From assembly GCF_003148775.1 (NCBI RefSeq), contig NZ_QGGW01000001.1:372001-436000 (forward strand): a stretch of DNA of 64,000 bases, in the 5' to 3' direction. The position numbers and the translations under genes were made by a program. Below are positions 17,019 to 25,975 of this stretch, piece by piece; position 1 is the stretch's first letter; every line of letters begins with the position of its first letter. This stretch comes from Roseicyclus mahoneyensis (GTDB lineage: Bacteria; Pseudomonadota; Alphaproteobacteria; Rhodobacterales; Rhodobacteraceae). Under the pieces are notes generated by a model. The model worked only from the letters and a program-made list of their open reading frames with translations, did no database searches and had not been told where the DNA came from.

Positions 17019-17879
17019 ATGAAACTTGCCCATACCGGGGGCCTCGTGGCGCTGAGCCTTGCCGCCACCACCCTGTCCGCCCAAGCCCAGACCGCCGAGA
17101 TCCAGCCCAGCTACCGCACGGCGCTGGATGGCACCTTTGCCCCGCATGCCATGCCCAGCCTGTCGGGCGGCGTCGAAGGCTTCAACGTGGACCTCGCCAC
17201 ATTGATCGCGGATCGTCTTGGCGCGGAGATGGTGCTGGATGCCGCCCAGTTCTCGGGCCTCATCCCTGCGCTGCAGGCGGGCACCTATGATTTCTTGATG
17301 GCGCCTGTGACCGTGAACGCCGAACGGGCCGAGAACCTGCTCTTTACCGAAGGGTTCATGGACACCAATTTTGCCTTTGTCGTGCCTGCCGGGTCCGAGC
17401 CGCGCACCACGCTCGACGATTTCCGCGGCCTGACCATCGCGGTCAACCGGGGCTCGGCCTATCACACCTATCTGGATGAAGGTGCGGCGGAATACGGCTG
17501 GACGGTCGTGCCTTTCGGCACCAACACCGATGCGGTCGAGGCGGTGGCGACGGGCCGCGCCGATGCCAACCTTGGCGGCAACACCGTTTCGGCTTGGGCC
17601 GCCTTGCAGAACCCGGCGGTCGATCTGTCCTACGAGATCGAGACCGGGCTGGTCTGGGCGCTGGCCTTTCGGCAGGACGATGTGGCGACCCGCAACCTGA
17701 TCGACAGCGTGCTGGAATGCCTGAAGATGGAGGGCGCGCTGGCCGAACTGTCCGAGCGCTGGTTCGGGGTCACCCCCGTCGAGGGAACCACCATCGTGAC
17801 ACCGACGCTGGGCTATGGCGTTCCGGGCTTTACCGGCTATCAGGAAAGCGACCACGCGCCGTCGTGCACCTTCGGCTGA
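17019..17879 (+). CDS. polar-amino-acid-type ABC transporter substrate-binding protein
   Basis: 286 aa. The start at 17019 is preceded by AGGAGA at a 6-base spacing. A Sec signal peptide (MKLAHTGGLVALSLAATTLSAQAQ) leads to a family-3 binding protein with GFNVDLATLIADRLG, the lobe hinge NAERAENLLFTEGFMDTNF, and the return AVNRGSAYHTYL. It is first in an operon with two HisM/GlnP-type permeases, an ATPase and hydantoin-degrading enzymes. The ligand is probably a hydantoin, an N-carbamoyl amino acid or another ureido compound, not a free amino acid (inference from context). Confidence 0.88.
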   Translation: MKLAHTGGLVALSLAATTLSAQAQTAEIQPSYRTALDGTFAPHAMPSLSGGVEGFNVDLATLIADRLGAEMVLDAAQFSGLIPALQAGTYDFLMAPVTVNAERAENLLFTEGFMDTNFAFVVPAGSEPRTTLDDFRGLTIAVNRGSAYHTYLDEGAAEYGWTVVPFGTNTDAVEAVATGRADANLGGNTVSAWAALQNPAVDLSYEIETGLVWALAFRQDDVATRNLIDSVLECLKMEGALAELSERWFGVTPVEGTTIVTPTLGYGVPGFTGYQESDHAPSCTFG

Positions 17880-17888
17880 GCCGAACCC

Positions 17889-17924
17889 GCCGCGCCCGGC
17901 CTTGGTCCGGGTGCGGCATCTTTT
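17889..17924 (+). terminator. attenuating terminator between binding protein and ATPase genes
   Basis: GCCGCGCCCGG (17889-17899) pairs with CCGGGTGCGGC (17907-17917) over 10 of 11 positions with a 7-base loop, followed by ATCTTTT. The structure would stop part of the transcripts after the binding-protein gene, giving it higher expression than the membrane subunits. Confidence 0.6.
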
Positions 17925-17945
17925 GACCCGAGGACTGCCCCCTTC

Positions 17946-18686
17946 ATGACACGCCCAATGCTCGAACTGGTTGGCCTGAACAAACGGTTCGGGGACCTGA
18001 CGGTGCTTCACGACATCCATCTGCGCGTGGGGCAGGGCGAGCTTGTCTTCGTCATCGGCCCCTCGGGGTCGGGCAAATCGACCATGCTGCGCTGCTGCAA
18101 CCGGCTGGAGGAACCAACCTCGGGCTCGGTTCTGATCGATGGGGCCGACATTACCGCCTGTTCGCCGCGTGCGCTCAACAAGATGCGCCTGAACCTCGGC
18201 ATGGTGTTTCAGGGCTTTCACCTCTACCCGCATATGGATGCGGTCGGAAACGTCATGCTGGCGCAGGTCAAAGCGTTGGGCCGGTCCAAGGACGAGGCGC
18301 GCGCGCGCGCGCTGGAAATGCTCGACCGGGTGGGCCTGCGGCACAAGTCGGACGCCATGCCAAGCGCGCTTTCGGGCGGCCAGCAACAGCGCGTGGCCAT
18401 CGCCCGCGCGCTGGCGCTTGATCCCAAGGTGATGCTGTTTGATGAGCCCACATCCGCGCTGGACCCCGAACTGGTCGGCTCCGTTCTGGCGGTGATGAAG
18501 GATCTGCGTACCAGCGGCATGACCATGCTGGTTGTCAGCCACGAGATGGGGTTCGCGCGCGAGGCGGCCGACCGCGTGATCTTCATGGATGGCGGCGTGA
18601 TCGTCGAGGAAGGCCAGCCCGAGGCGATCTTCACCAACCCGCAGGCCGAGCGTACGCGCGCCTTCCTGTCCCGCGTCCGGGGCTAG
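17946..18686 (+). CDS. polar-amino-acid-type ABC transporter ATP-binding protein (GlnQ type)
   Basis: 246 aa, normal length for GlnQ/HisP. Walker A is GPSGSGKST, the Q-loop is [14 protein letters not shown], the signature is [15 protein letters not shown], Walker B is [14 protein letters not shown], and the switch is SHEMGFA. It powers the importer made by the two following permease genes, five bases and about 690 bases downstream. All lie on one strand with tight spacing. Confidence 0.93.
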   Translation: MTRPMLELVGLNKRFGDLTVLHDIHLRVGQGELVFVIGPSGSGKSTMLRCCNRLEEPTSGSVLIDGADITACSPRALNKMRLNLGMVFQGFHLYPHMDAVGNVMLAQVKALGRSKDEARARALEMLDRVGLRHKSDAMPSALSGGQQQRVAIARALALDPKVMLFDEPTSALDPELVGSVLAVMKDLRTSGMTMLVVSHEMGFAREAADRVIFMDGGVIVEEGQPEAIFTNPQAERTRAFLSRVRG

Positions 18687-18690
18687 CGCG

Positions 18691-19371
18691 ATGGACGGCC
18701 TCGACCGCTTTCTCAACACCTTCTTCAACGGCGCGATCTTCGCGCGCTATCTGCCCGACATGCTGGCGGGCGTCTGGGTCACGATCTGGTTGGCCGCCGC
18801 CGTGATCGCGCTGGGGTTGACCCTCGGCCTGTTGCTGGCCTGCCTGCGATCCTACGGAAACCGGGTGGTGAACCTGTGCATCATCGTGTTTGCCGACCTT
18901 GGCCGGGCGCTGCCGCCGTTGGTCCTGATCCTGATCATGTATTTCGGCCTTCCGGGTTTGGGCGTCCGGCTGTCGGGTCCGCTGGTGCTGATCCTCGTTT
19001 TGGGATTTGTCCTTGCCGCCTTTGCCGAGGAAATCTTCTGGGCGGGCCTCACCTCGGTCGCCCGTGGTCAGTGGGAGGCGGGGCGCGCCACCGGCCTTGG
19101 GTTCACCCAGACGCTGATCCATGTGGCGCTGCCGCAGGCGATCCGGCTGGCCATTCCGCCGCTCGTCAACCGGGTGCTGGCGATCTCCAAGATGACGGCG
19201 CTGGGGTCGGTGATCGGGGTGTCGGAAATACTCGCCGTCGCCTCGACCGCGCAAAGCTTCACGGGTTCGGCGGCTCCGCTGACGATGGGGGCCATCGCCT
19301 ATGTGATCGTGTTCCTGCCGCTGGTCATCCTGACCCGCATCCTTGAACACCGCTACGCGTGGAAGGTCTGA
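18691..19371 (+). CDS. polar-amino-acid-type ABC transporter permease
   Basis: 226 aa membrane subunit of the HisM/GlnP type with about five hydrophobic segments. The EAA-type coupling loop is EAGRATGLGFTQTLIHVALPQA (split across residues 125-150). It begins five bases after the ATPase stop and probably forms a heterodimer with the next gene product. Confidence 0.92.
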   Translation: MDGLDRFLNTFFNGAIFARYLPDMLAGVWVTIWLAAAVIALGLTLGLLLACLRSYGNRVVNLCIIVFADLGRALPPLVLILIMYFGLPGLGVRLSGPLVLILVLGFVLAAFAEEIFWAGLTSVARGQWEAGRATGLGFTQTLIHVALPQAIRLAIPPLVNRVLAISKMTALGSVIGVSEILAVASTAQSFTGSAAPLTMGAIAYVIVFLPLVILTRILEHRYAWKV

Positions 19372-19374
19372 GCG

Positions 19375-20040
19375 ATGGAGGATTTCATCCGCCTGTTCCT
19401 GAACGTCGAGGTGATGCTGCGCACCTGGCCCTTGCTGAAACAGGGGCTTTGGATGACCGCGCAACTGTGCGCGGTGGTGATCGGGCTTGGGCTGGTCGGC
19501 GGGCTGTTCTTGTCGTTTCTCGCCATGGCCAAATCACGCTGGCTGCGCTGGCCGGCCTTTGTGGTGATCGACGTGCTGCGCGCGGTGCCGCCGCTGGTGC
19601 TGCTCATCTTCATCTATTCCGGTCTGCCTTTTGCGGGGCTGGACATCTCGCCCTTCGCCGCCGTGGCGGTCGCGTTCTTCCTGAACAATTCAGCCTATTA
19701 CGCGGAAATCTACCGCGCGGGCATCCAGTCCATCCCGGCCGGCCAGACCGAGGCCGCGCGCGCCACCGGGCTGACCTCGGCGCAGGCGATGGCCTATGTC
19801 GTGTTGCCCCAAGCCGTGCGCAACGTGCTCCCCGATTTGTTGTCGAACACGGTCGAGGTGGTGAAACTGACCTCGCTTGCCTCCGTCGTGTCGCTGGCCG
19901 AGTTGCTCTACTCGGCCAATATGGCGCGCTCGCTCACCTATAATTCCTCGCCGCTCGTGATGGCGGCGCTGATCTATCTGGCCTTCTTGTGGCCGCTGGT
20001 GCGGCTCGTCAGCCGCTACCAGCGCAAGCTGGCCGTATGA
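19375..20040 (+). CDS. polar-amino-acid-type ABC transporter permease
   Basis: 221 aa, second HisM/GlnP-type subunit. The coupling loop is EAARATGLTSAQAMAYVVLPQA, and NNSAYYAEIYRAGIQSIPAGQ is typical of the family. It starts three bases after the stop of the first permease. The carbamoylase gene follows after 34 bases with a strong ribosome-binding site. Confidence 0.92.
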   Translation: MEDFIRLFLNVEVMLRTWPLLKQGLWMTAQLCAVVIGLGLVGGLFLSFLAMAKSRWLRWPAFVVIDVLRAVPPLVLLIFIYSGLPFAGLDISPFAAVAVAFFLNNSAYYAEIYRAGIQSIPAGQTEAARATGLTSAQAMAYVVLPQAVRNVLPDLLSNTVEVVKLTSLASVVSLAELLYSANMARSLTYNSSPLVMAALIYLAFLWPLVRLVSRYQRKLAV

Positions 20041-20074
20041 ACCACATCCCAATTCTCCGAGGAGGACAGACAGA

Positions 20075-21001
20075 ATGCGCAAGATGATCGTGGGGGGTGC
20101 CCAGATGGGCCCGATCCAGAAGGCTGACACCCGCGAGGCGGTCGTGGCCCGGATGCTCGACCTGATGCAGCAGGCACATGCGCAGGGCGTGACCATGCTG
20201 GTCTACCCCGAGCTTGCCCTGACCACCTTTTTCCCGCGCTGGTATGCCGAGGATCGGGCCGACATGGATCATTGGTTCGAGAAAGAAATGCCCGGCCCCC
20301 AGACGCAACCCCTGTTCGATCTGGGCCGCGAACTGGGCATCGCCTTTACCTTTGGCTACGCCGAACTGACGGATGACGGGCATCATTTCAACACCTCGCT
20401 CGTCACCGACCGGCAGGCCAACATCGTGGGCATCTACCGCAAGATCCACCTGCCGGGTCATGTGGAATACGATCCCGAACGCACGCACCAGCACCTTGAA
20501 AAGCGCTATTTCGAACCCGGCGATCTGGGCTTTCCGGTCTGGCGCAACGAGGGCGTGGTGATGGGGATGGCGATCTGCAACGACCGCCGCTGGCCCGAGG
20601 TCTACCGCGAGATGGGCCTGCAAGGGGTTGAGTTGATCACCATCGGCTACAACACGCCATCCGTGAACAGCCAGAAGGGTGGCGAGGGGCTGCGCCAGCG
20701 CCTGTTCCATTCCGATCTGTCGTTGCAATCGGGGGCTTATCAGAATTCGACCTATGTGGTGGGCGTGGCCAAGGCGGGCGACGAGGACGGGCATCACTTG
20801 ATGGGCGGCTCGATCATTGTGGACCCCGATGGCGAGGTGATCGCCCGCGCCGTGACCGAGGGCGACGAGCTGATCGTGGCTGAATGCGATTTCGACCGCT
20901 GCGCATTCGGCAAGGCGACCGTCTTCGACTTTGCACGTCACCGCCGGATCGAGCATTATCAGCGCATCGGGACACAGACGGGCGTCAAGCTCGAGGTTTG
21001 A
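20075..21001 (+). CDS. hyuC: N-carbamoyl-D-amino-acid hydrolase (D-carbamoylase)
   Basis: 308 aa carbon-nitrogen hydrolase that converts N-carbamoyl-D-amino acids to D-amino acid, CO2 and ammonia. The nitrilase-fold triad is E46 (VYPELALTTFF), K123 (YRKIHLPGH) and C168 (AICNDRRWPE). The context FPRW, HLEKRYFEPGDLGFPV and GYNTP closely matches the Agrobacterium D-carbamoylase as remembered, so specificity for D-isomers is likely. GAGGAGG precedes the ATG. It lies between the importer genes and the hydantoinase gene, and performs the last step of the pathway. Confidence 0.92.
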   Translation: MRKMIVGGAQMGPIQKADTREAVVARMLDLMQQAHAQGVTMLVYPELALTTFFPRWYAEDRADMDHWFEKEMPGPQTQPLFDLGRELGIAFTFGYAELTDDGHHFNTSLVTDRQANIVGIYRKIHLPGHVEYDPERTHQHLEKRYFEPGDLGFPVWRNEGVVMGMAICNDRRWPEVYREMGLQGVELITIGYNTPSVNSQKGGEGLRQRLFHSDLSLQSGAYQNSTYVVGVAKAGDEDGHHLMGGSIIVDPDGEVIARAVTEGDELIVAECDFDRCAFGKATVFDFARHRRIEHYQRIGTQTGVKLEV

Positions 21002-21015
21002 GGGGGCGACAGGGT

Positions 21016-22473
21016 ATGGACTTCGACACGGTCATCCACGGCGGCACGATCGCCACCCCGCATGAGACATGGGTGGGCGACATCGGCATCACGGCCGGGC
21101 GCATCACGGCCATGGCGGACAAGATCGCGGGCGGCGTGCGCCGGATCGACGCTGCTGGCCGGATCGTCGTGCCCGGCGGGATCGAGGCCCATGCCCATAT
21201 CGCGCAAGAAAGCTCGGCCGGCTTGATGTCGGCCGATGATTACTACACCGGCTCCGTCTCGGCGGCGTTCGGGGGCAATTCCAGCTTCATCCCCTTTGCC
21301 GCGCAGCATCGGGGGCAATCCGTCGATGATGTCGTCGCCACCTATGACGGGCGGGCCGCGCCCAATTCGGTGCTGGATTATTCCTATCACCTTATCATTT
21401 CCGACCCGACACCATCGGTGCTGGAGGAGGAATTGCCGCGCGCCTTCGCCCGAGGGATCACGTCCTTCAAGGTCTTCATGACCTATGACCTGATGAACCT
21501 TGGCGACAAGGGCATGCTCGACATCCTGACCGTCGCACGCAAGCACGGCGCGCTGACCATGGTGCATGCCGAAAACAACGACATGGTCAAATGGATGAAC
21601 GCGCGGCTGGCCGAAGCCGGTCTGACCGCGCCGAAATACCATGCCATTTCCCGCCCCGGCATCGCCGAGGCCGAAGCGATAAACCGCGCCATTTCGCTGG
21701 CCACGCTGGTCGGCGCAGGGCTGTTCATCGTCCATGTCTCGACGCCCGAGGGGGCGGAACTTGTGGCGCGCGCCCGCGCGGCGGGCCTGCCGATCCATTC
21801 CGAGACCTGCCCGCAATATCTGGCCTTCACCCGCGACGATCTCGACCGTCCCGGGATGGAGGGGGCGAAATACATCAGTTCCCCGCCGCTCCGCGATGCG
21901 GCCACGCAAGATGTGCTCTGGCGCCATGCCCGCACCGGCACCTTTGACAGCGTGTCGTCCGATCACGCGCCCTACCGGTTCGATGAGACGGGCAAATTCG
22001 TGAAGGGCCCAACGCCGCCCTATCCGGCCATCGCCAACGGGATGCCGGGGATTGCCGCGCGTCTGCCCTATCTCTTTTCCGAAGGGGTGGTGGCGGGGCG
22101 CATCACGCTTCAACAGTTCGTGGCGCTGTCCTCAGCCAATGCCGCGCGCGTCTTTGGCGTCACGCACAAGGGCGCGATCCTGCCGGGATATGATGCCGAC
22201 ATCGCCATCTGGGATGCCGAGGAGACGCGTGTGGTCACGGCCAAGGATCAGCATGACGCGATGGATTACACCCCGTTCGAGGGGATGCGCCTGACCGGCT
22301 GGCCGGTCCATGTGATGAACCGGGGCGACACAATCGTCGAGGGTGGCGAATTGAAAGCCGACAGGGGCAGGGGCCGCTTCATCGCCCGCGCGCCCTATGC
22401 CGTGCCGCCAAGCGCGCCCGTGGTGCCCGAAATGGACCCCGCCACCAATTTCGGAGCCATGATCCGGCCATGA
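21016..22473 (+). CDS. hyuA: D-hydantoinase / dihydropyrimidinase family
   Basis: 485 aa from ATG 21016. It is a cyclic amidohydrolase that opens hydantoin rings to N-carbamoyl amino acids. Binuclear zinc ligands are H59 and H61 (EAHAHI), the carbamylated lysine K152 (SFKVFMTYD), H184 (MVHAEN), H240 (FIVHVST) and D316 (SSDHAPY). These match the D-hydantoinase class. An upstream in-frame extension into the carbamoylase gene is rejected. The stop overlaps the racemase start by four bases. Confidence 0.92.
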   Translation: MDFDTVIHGGTIATPHETWVGDIGITAGRITAMADKIAGGVRRIDAAGRIVVPGGIEAHAHIAQESSAGLMSADDYYTGSVSAAFGGNSSFIPFAAQHRGQSVDDVVATYDGRAAPNSVLDYSYHLIISDPTPSVLEEELPRAFARGITSFKVFMTYDLMNLGDKGMLDILTVARKHGALTMVHAENNDMVKWMNARLAEAGLTAPKYHAISRPGIAEAEAINRAISLATLVGAGLFIVHVSTPEGAELVARARAAGLPIHSETCPQYLAFTRDDLDRPGMEGAKYISSPPLRDAATQDVLWRHARTGTFDSVSSDHAPYRFDETGKFVKGPTPPYPAIANGMPGIAARLPYLFSEGVVAGRITLQQFVALSSANAARVFGVTHKGAILPGYDADIAIWDAEETRVVTAKDQHDAMDYTPFEGMRLTGWPVHVMNRGDTIVEGGELKADRGRGRFIARAPYAVPPSAPVVPEMDPATNFGAMIRP

Positions 22474-23108
22474 CGCGCATCCTTGTCATCAACCCCAATT
22501 CCTCTGCCGTGGTCACCCAGGGTCTGCGCGACGCGCTGGCAGGGTTTCAGGGCGCAACCTTCGACTGCGTCGACATCACCGAGTCCCCCGCCACCATCAT
22601 GACCGAGGAGGACGTGGCCCGCGCCGGTATCCGCGTCGCCGAACGGATCATGGCCGACCCGGGCGCGGATGCCTATGTCATCGCCTGTTTCTCGGACCCC
22701 GGCCTTGATCTGGCCCGCAGCCTGACGACCAAGCCCGTGATCGGGATACAGGAGGCGGGCATCCTGACGGCCCTCGCCCGTGCTGACCGGTTCGGGATCG
22801 TGGCGCTTGGCCCGAAATCCGTCCCGCGCCACATGCGCAAGATGCGCACCATGGGGGTGATGGGGCGGCTGGCGGGTGAATTGGACCTTGGCGGGGTCAG
22901 CGCCGAGGATGCGGGCCATTCCGACGAGGTTTTCGCCCGCACGGTCGAGATCGGGATGCGGCTCCGCGATATGGGGGCGGGCGCGCTGGTGCCGGGCTGC
23001 GCCGGGTTCGCGCCGCGAAAGCGGGCATTGGAGGCTGCCCTCGGCATCGTGGTTATCGACCCGGTGCAGGCCGCCTGCGCCATGGCGCTGGGGGCTGTCC
23101 AGCCGTGA
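22470..23108 (+). CDS. hyuE: hydantoin racemase (Asp/Glu racemase superfamily)
   Basis: 212 aa. It interconverts D- and L-5-substituted hydantoins so that the D-selective enzymes can consume both. The two catalytic cysteines are C73 (ACFSDPGL) and C177 (PGCAGFA), and the N-terminus RILVINPNSS is diagnostic of HyuE. Its start overlaps the hydantoinase stop and its stop overlaps the LysR start, each by four bases. Confidence 0.92.
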   Translation: MTRILVINPNSSAVVTQGLRDALAGFQGATFDCVDITESPATIMTEEDVARAGIRVAERIMADPGADAYVIACFSDPGLDLARSLTTKPVIGIQEAGILTALARADRFGIVALGPKSVPRHMRKMRTMGVMGRLAGELDLGGVSAEDAGHSDEVFARTVEIGMRLRDMGAGALVPGCAGFAPRKRALEAALGIVVIDPVQAACAMALGAVQP

Positions 23109-24025
23109 GCGCGCGCGCCACGCCCGAGATTTCCCTGCGCCTGCTGGAGATTTTCGCCGCGATGATGCGGGGCGGCACCACGGTGGAAACCGCCGAGGCC
23201 CTGGGCATCTCGCAACCCGCCGTGTCGGCCGGGCTGCGCCAGCTCGAGGCACAACTGGGCATCGTGCTGTTCGAGCGGACATCGCGCCGGATGACGCCCA
23301 CCGCCGAGGCCGAGGCGCTGTTCACCGAGATCCGGCCGATGTTTTCCATGCTGCAGGGGTTCACCAAGACCGCGCGCGACATAAGGCAGGGCCTGCTCGG
23401 CCGTTTGCGCATCATCGCAACGCCCCCCATCGGCCACACGATCGCGCCGCTAGCGCTCAAGCATCTGCTGGCTGAACGCCCTGATGTTTCCGTATCTTTC
23501 GATGTGCGGCGGCTGGAACATGTGGTGGAGGCCGTGCACAGCGGGCGCGCCGATCTGGGGATCGCCATCACGTCGGAAAGCTACCCGTCGCTCCATGCCG
23601 AGACCCTGCACGAGACGCGGATGGTCGCGCTGGTCGCGGATGATCTGACGGCGCGCCCGTCGATCACGCCCGACGACCTGATCGACCGCCCCTTCATCGG
23701 GCTGGAGGTGGATTCGAAACTGGGCAGCCAGCTGCGCGCGGCCTTTCAGCAGCATGGTCACGGCTACCTGCCCCATATCGAGGTGCGCTATGTCTCGACC
23801 GCCGCCGAGCTGGTGAACCATGGCTTGGGCAATGCCATCGTGGACCCGTTCACCGCGCATTGCCTTGCCCGCCCTCAGGTGCAGATCCGGCCTTTCGACC
23901 CGGCTTGTGCCATCCGCGTGGCGCTGCTGACGCGGCGCGGCGTGCCGCGCAGCCAGTTGGTGACCGCCTTTGTCGCGGCATTGCGCCCCTTGTTCGACGC
24001 GCCCTTGCGGCGCCTGCATGCCTGA
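23105..24025 (+). CDS. LysR family transcriptional regulator of the hydantoin operon
   Basis: 306 aa. N-terminal LysR helix-turn-helix (about residues 10-70; TVETAEALGISQPAVSAGLRQLEAQLG) and a C-terminal effector-binding domain (RLRIIATPPIGH onward). It is translationally coupled to the racemase gene as the fifth or later cistron, an unusual position for a LysR gene, so it is probably autoregulated with the operon it controls. The effector is likely a hydantoin or carbamoyl amino acid. Confidence 0.88.
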   Translation: MSARATPEISLRLLEIFAAMMRGGTTVETAEALGISQPAVSAGLRQLEAQLGIVLFERTSRRMTPTAEAEALFTEIRPMFSMLQGFTKTARDIRQGLLGRLRIIATPPIGHTIAPLALKHLLAERPDVSVSFDVRRLEHVVEAVHSGRADLGIAITSESYPSLHAETLHETRMVALVADDLTARPSITPDDLIDRPFIGLEVDSKLGSQLRAAFQQHGHGYLPHIEVRYVSTAAELVNHGLGNAIVDPFTAHCLARPQVQIRPFDPACAIRVALLTRRGVPRSQLVTAFVAALRPLFDAPLRRLHA

Positions 24026-24035
24026 GGCCACCCCG

Positions 24036-24644
24036 ATGTCCATCGACCTGTCCGCGCTGCCGCCCGCGACCCGCTACAAGCTGCTGACCGCCGTGGTCTT
24101 GCCGCGTCCCATAGCATGGGTCACGACGATCAGCCGCGCGGGCGTGGTGAATGCGGCGCCGTTTTCCTTCTTCAATGTCTTCGGGCAGGACCCGGCGCTG
24201 GTGGTGCTGGGGCTGGAACATCATGCGGATGGCGGCATGAAGGACACGACCCGCAACATCCGCGAGACCGGCGAATTCGTCATCAATCTTGTGTCCGAGG
24301 CGATGCTGGAGCCGATGGTGCGATCCGCGGCAAAGGTCGGCCCCGAGGTGTCCGAGCCCGAGCGTCTGGGGCTGAAGCTGGCCCCCTCTGCCCATGTCGC
24401 CCCGCCCCGGTTGGCCGATGCGCCTGCGGCGCTGGAATGTCGGCGGGTGGTCGGCCTGTCCTTCAGCGCCGAGCGCGAGATTCTCGTGGGCGAGGCGGTC
24501 GGGCTGGCCTGCCGCGACGGGCTGATCGATCCCGACACCTGGTATGTGGACTGGGGCGGCGACTACCCGGTCGCGCGGCTTTTTGCCGACCGCTACGCCC
24601 GGCTGGTCGAGGTCGACCGCCACAAGATCCCGCCCGCGATCTGA
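24036..24644 (+). CDS. flavin reductase-like domain protein (FMN-binding)
   Basis: 202 aa from ATG 24036, with GAGG eight bases upstream. An ATG at 24018 would overlap the LysR stop and is a second possibility. The DIM6/NTAB flavin-reductase-like fold is indicated by PRPIAWVTTISRAGVVNAAPFSFFN and a mid-protein DTTRNIRETGEFVINLV. Such proteins bind FMN and either reduce flavin for partner monooxygenases or act alone. Its tie to hydantoin breakdown is by position only. Confidence 0.8.
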   Translation: MSIDLSALPPATRYKLLTAVVLPRPIAWVTTISRAGVVNAAPFSFFNVFGQDPALVVLGLEHHADGGMKDTTRNIRETGEFVINLVSEAMLEPMVRSAAKVGPEVSEPERLGLKLAPSAHVAPPRLADAPAALECRRVVGLSFSAEREILVGEAVGLACRDGLIDPDTWYVDWGGDYPVARLFADRYARLVEVDRHKIPPAI

Positions 24645-24759
24645 GCGGGCCCCGTAACCCCGCCCAATGGAGCGGCTTTTCCCTTGCCGCGTTTCGCGCC
24701 ATAACCTGTTGGCGTTTCGCGTCAGGATGGGGTCGGTCGCAGGGTGCACCAGAAAAAAC

Positions 24760-24769
24760 TTTACGCGCG
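24760..24769. promoter_or_regulatory. LacI operator half-site upstream of the lacI-type gene
   Basis: TTTACGCGCG here repeats the first ten bases of the perfect palindrome at 25888-25901. It lies 76 bases before the LacI-family gene, suggesting autoregulation through a degenerate site. The right arm is not conserved (CCAT instead of TAAA). Confidence 0.4.
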
Positions 24770-24845
24770 CCATCATTTTGCGAAAGATCGGAGTAAAGGT
24801 GAGCGTGACCGGGCCACGGCCAGCACCGACCATGAGGCACCATAG

Positions 24846-25877
24846 ATGAGCGGCCAGAAGATCAGGAACATGGAGGAATTCGCGGCGCTCAGCGGGCTGT
24901 CGCGTCCGACCATATCCAAGTATTTCAACGATCCCGCCAGCGTGCGGTCGCGCACCCGCGAGCGGATCGAGGAGGCCTTGGCGCGCCATGACTTCCGCCC
25001 CAACATCTTTGCGATGAACCAAAACCGCAGCTTGACCAAGAATGTCGGGATCGTGGTGCCCTATCTGGCCGACCCCTTCTTTGCCGAGATAGCGCGCATC
25101 ATCGAGAGGCGGTGCATCGACGCGGGTTTTTCCCCGATCCTCTATTCTTCGCACGGTCAGCAAAAGCTGGAGGTTGAAATCCTCGAGGGGTTGACCGCGC
25201 TGAAACCTGCGGGCGTTTTCCTTGCGCCGCTGGGCCGCCTCTCGGACCGAAGCGCGGTCGAACGCTTCTGCCGCGACGTGCCCACGGTCCTATTTGACAG
25301 CAATATCGAAGGTATGGGCGAGGCCTTCGTCGGCTCCGACAATGTCAGCTTCGTCCAGCAGACGGTGGATTACCTGTGCCGCTCCGGCACGCCGCCCTGT
25401 TTCTTCGAGATGCGCACCCCCGCAAACCCCAACGCCAACAAACGGCGCAACGCCTATCTCAAGATCATGGCCGACGCCGGGCTGGAGCCGCATGTGATCC
25501 AGGTCGACGGCGAGGGCTGGGGGTTCGAGGAGATCGGCCGCCGCGGCATGCATCGGGTGATCGACGCTTGGCCGTTGCCCACCAACACGGTGCTGTGCAG
25601 CAACGACCGACTCGCCATCGGCGTTCTTGCCGCCTGCTACGAGCGCGGATTGCGGATCGGTCGGGGCGAGGGTTGCGCGCTGCGCGTCGCCTCGCATGAC
25701 GATCACCCGTTCTCGCGCTTCACCTGTCCCGCGCTGACCACGGCTGCGCATGAATACGAGCTGGTGGCCGACAAGTGCATGACAACATTGTTTTCCCTGA
25801 TCGAGGCGGGCGGCCGTTTCTCGACCCGCGAAGAGACCTTGATCCCCGCGCGCCTGATCCTGCGTGCCTCGGCCTGA
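24846..25877 (+). CDS. LacI family transcriptional regulator of the polyol operon
   Basis: 343 aa. LacI helix-turn-helix at the N-terminus (about residues 8-30; MEEFAALSGLSRPTISKYFN) and a hinge helix, then a periplasmic-binding-like effector domain (NVGIVVPYLADPFFAEIARIIERR, TVLCSNDRLAIGVLAAC). GAGG lies nine bases before the ATG. It is followed after 98 bases by the polyol importer and a perfect palindromic operator. Rhodobacter uses other regulators for its polyol operon, as far as I recall, so the LacI control may be lineage-specific. Confidence 0.9.
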   Translation: MSGQKIRNMEEFAALSGLSRPTISKYFNDPASVRSRTRERIEEALARHDFRPNIFAMNQNRSLTKNVGIVVPYLADPFFAEIARIIERRCIDAGFSPILYSSHGQQKLEVEILEGLTALKPAGVFLAPLGRLSDRSAVERFCRDVPTVLFDSNIEGMGEAFVGSDNVSFVQQTVDYLCRSGTPPCFFEMRTPANPNANKRRNAYLKIMADAGLEPHVIQVDGEGWGFEEIGRRGMHRVIDAWPLPTNTVLCSNDRLAIGVLAACYERGLRIGRGEGCALRVASHDDHPFSRFTCPALTTAAHEYELVADKCMTTLFSLIEAGGRFSTREETLIPARLILRASA

Positions 25878-25887
25878 GTGTTGGGAA

Positions 25888-25901
25888 TTTACGCGCGTAA
25901 A
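25888..25901. promoter_or_regulatory. LacI-type operator, perfect 14-bp palindrome
   Basis: TTTACGCGCGTAAA is a perfect palindrome with the central CG step typical of LacI-family sites. It is immediately after the LacI gene and 75 bases before the polyol binding-protein gene. A candidate promoter follows: TTGACG (25910-25915), 18 bases, TAGCCT (25934-25939). Confidence 0.75.
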
Positions 25902-25975
25902 GAAAAATCTTGACGCAAGAGAGGCCCGGCGCTTAGCCTTCCGGACACGCAACATCCAAACCAGGGAGGATACGG

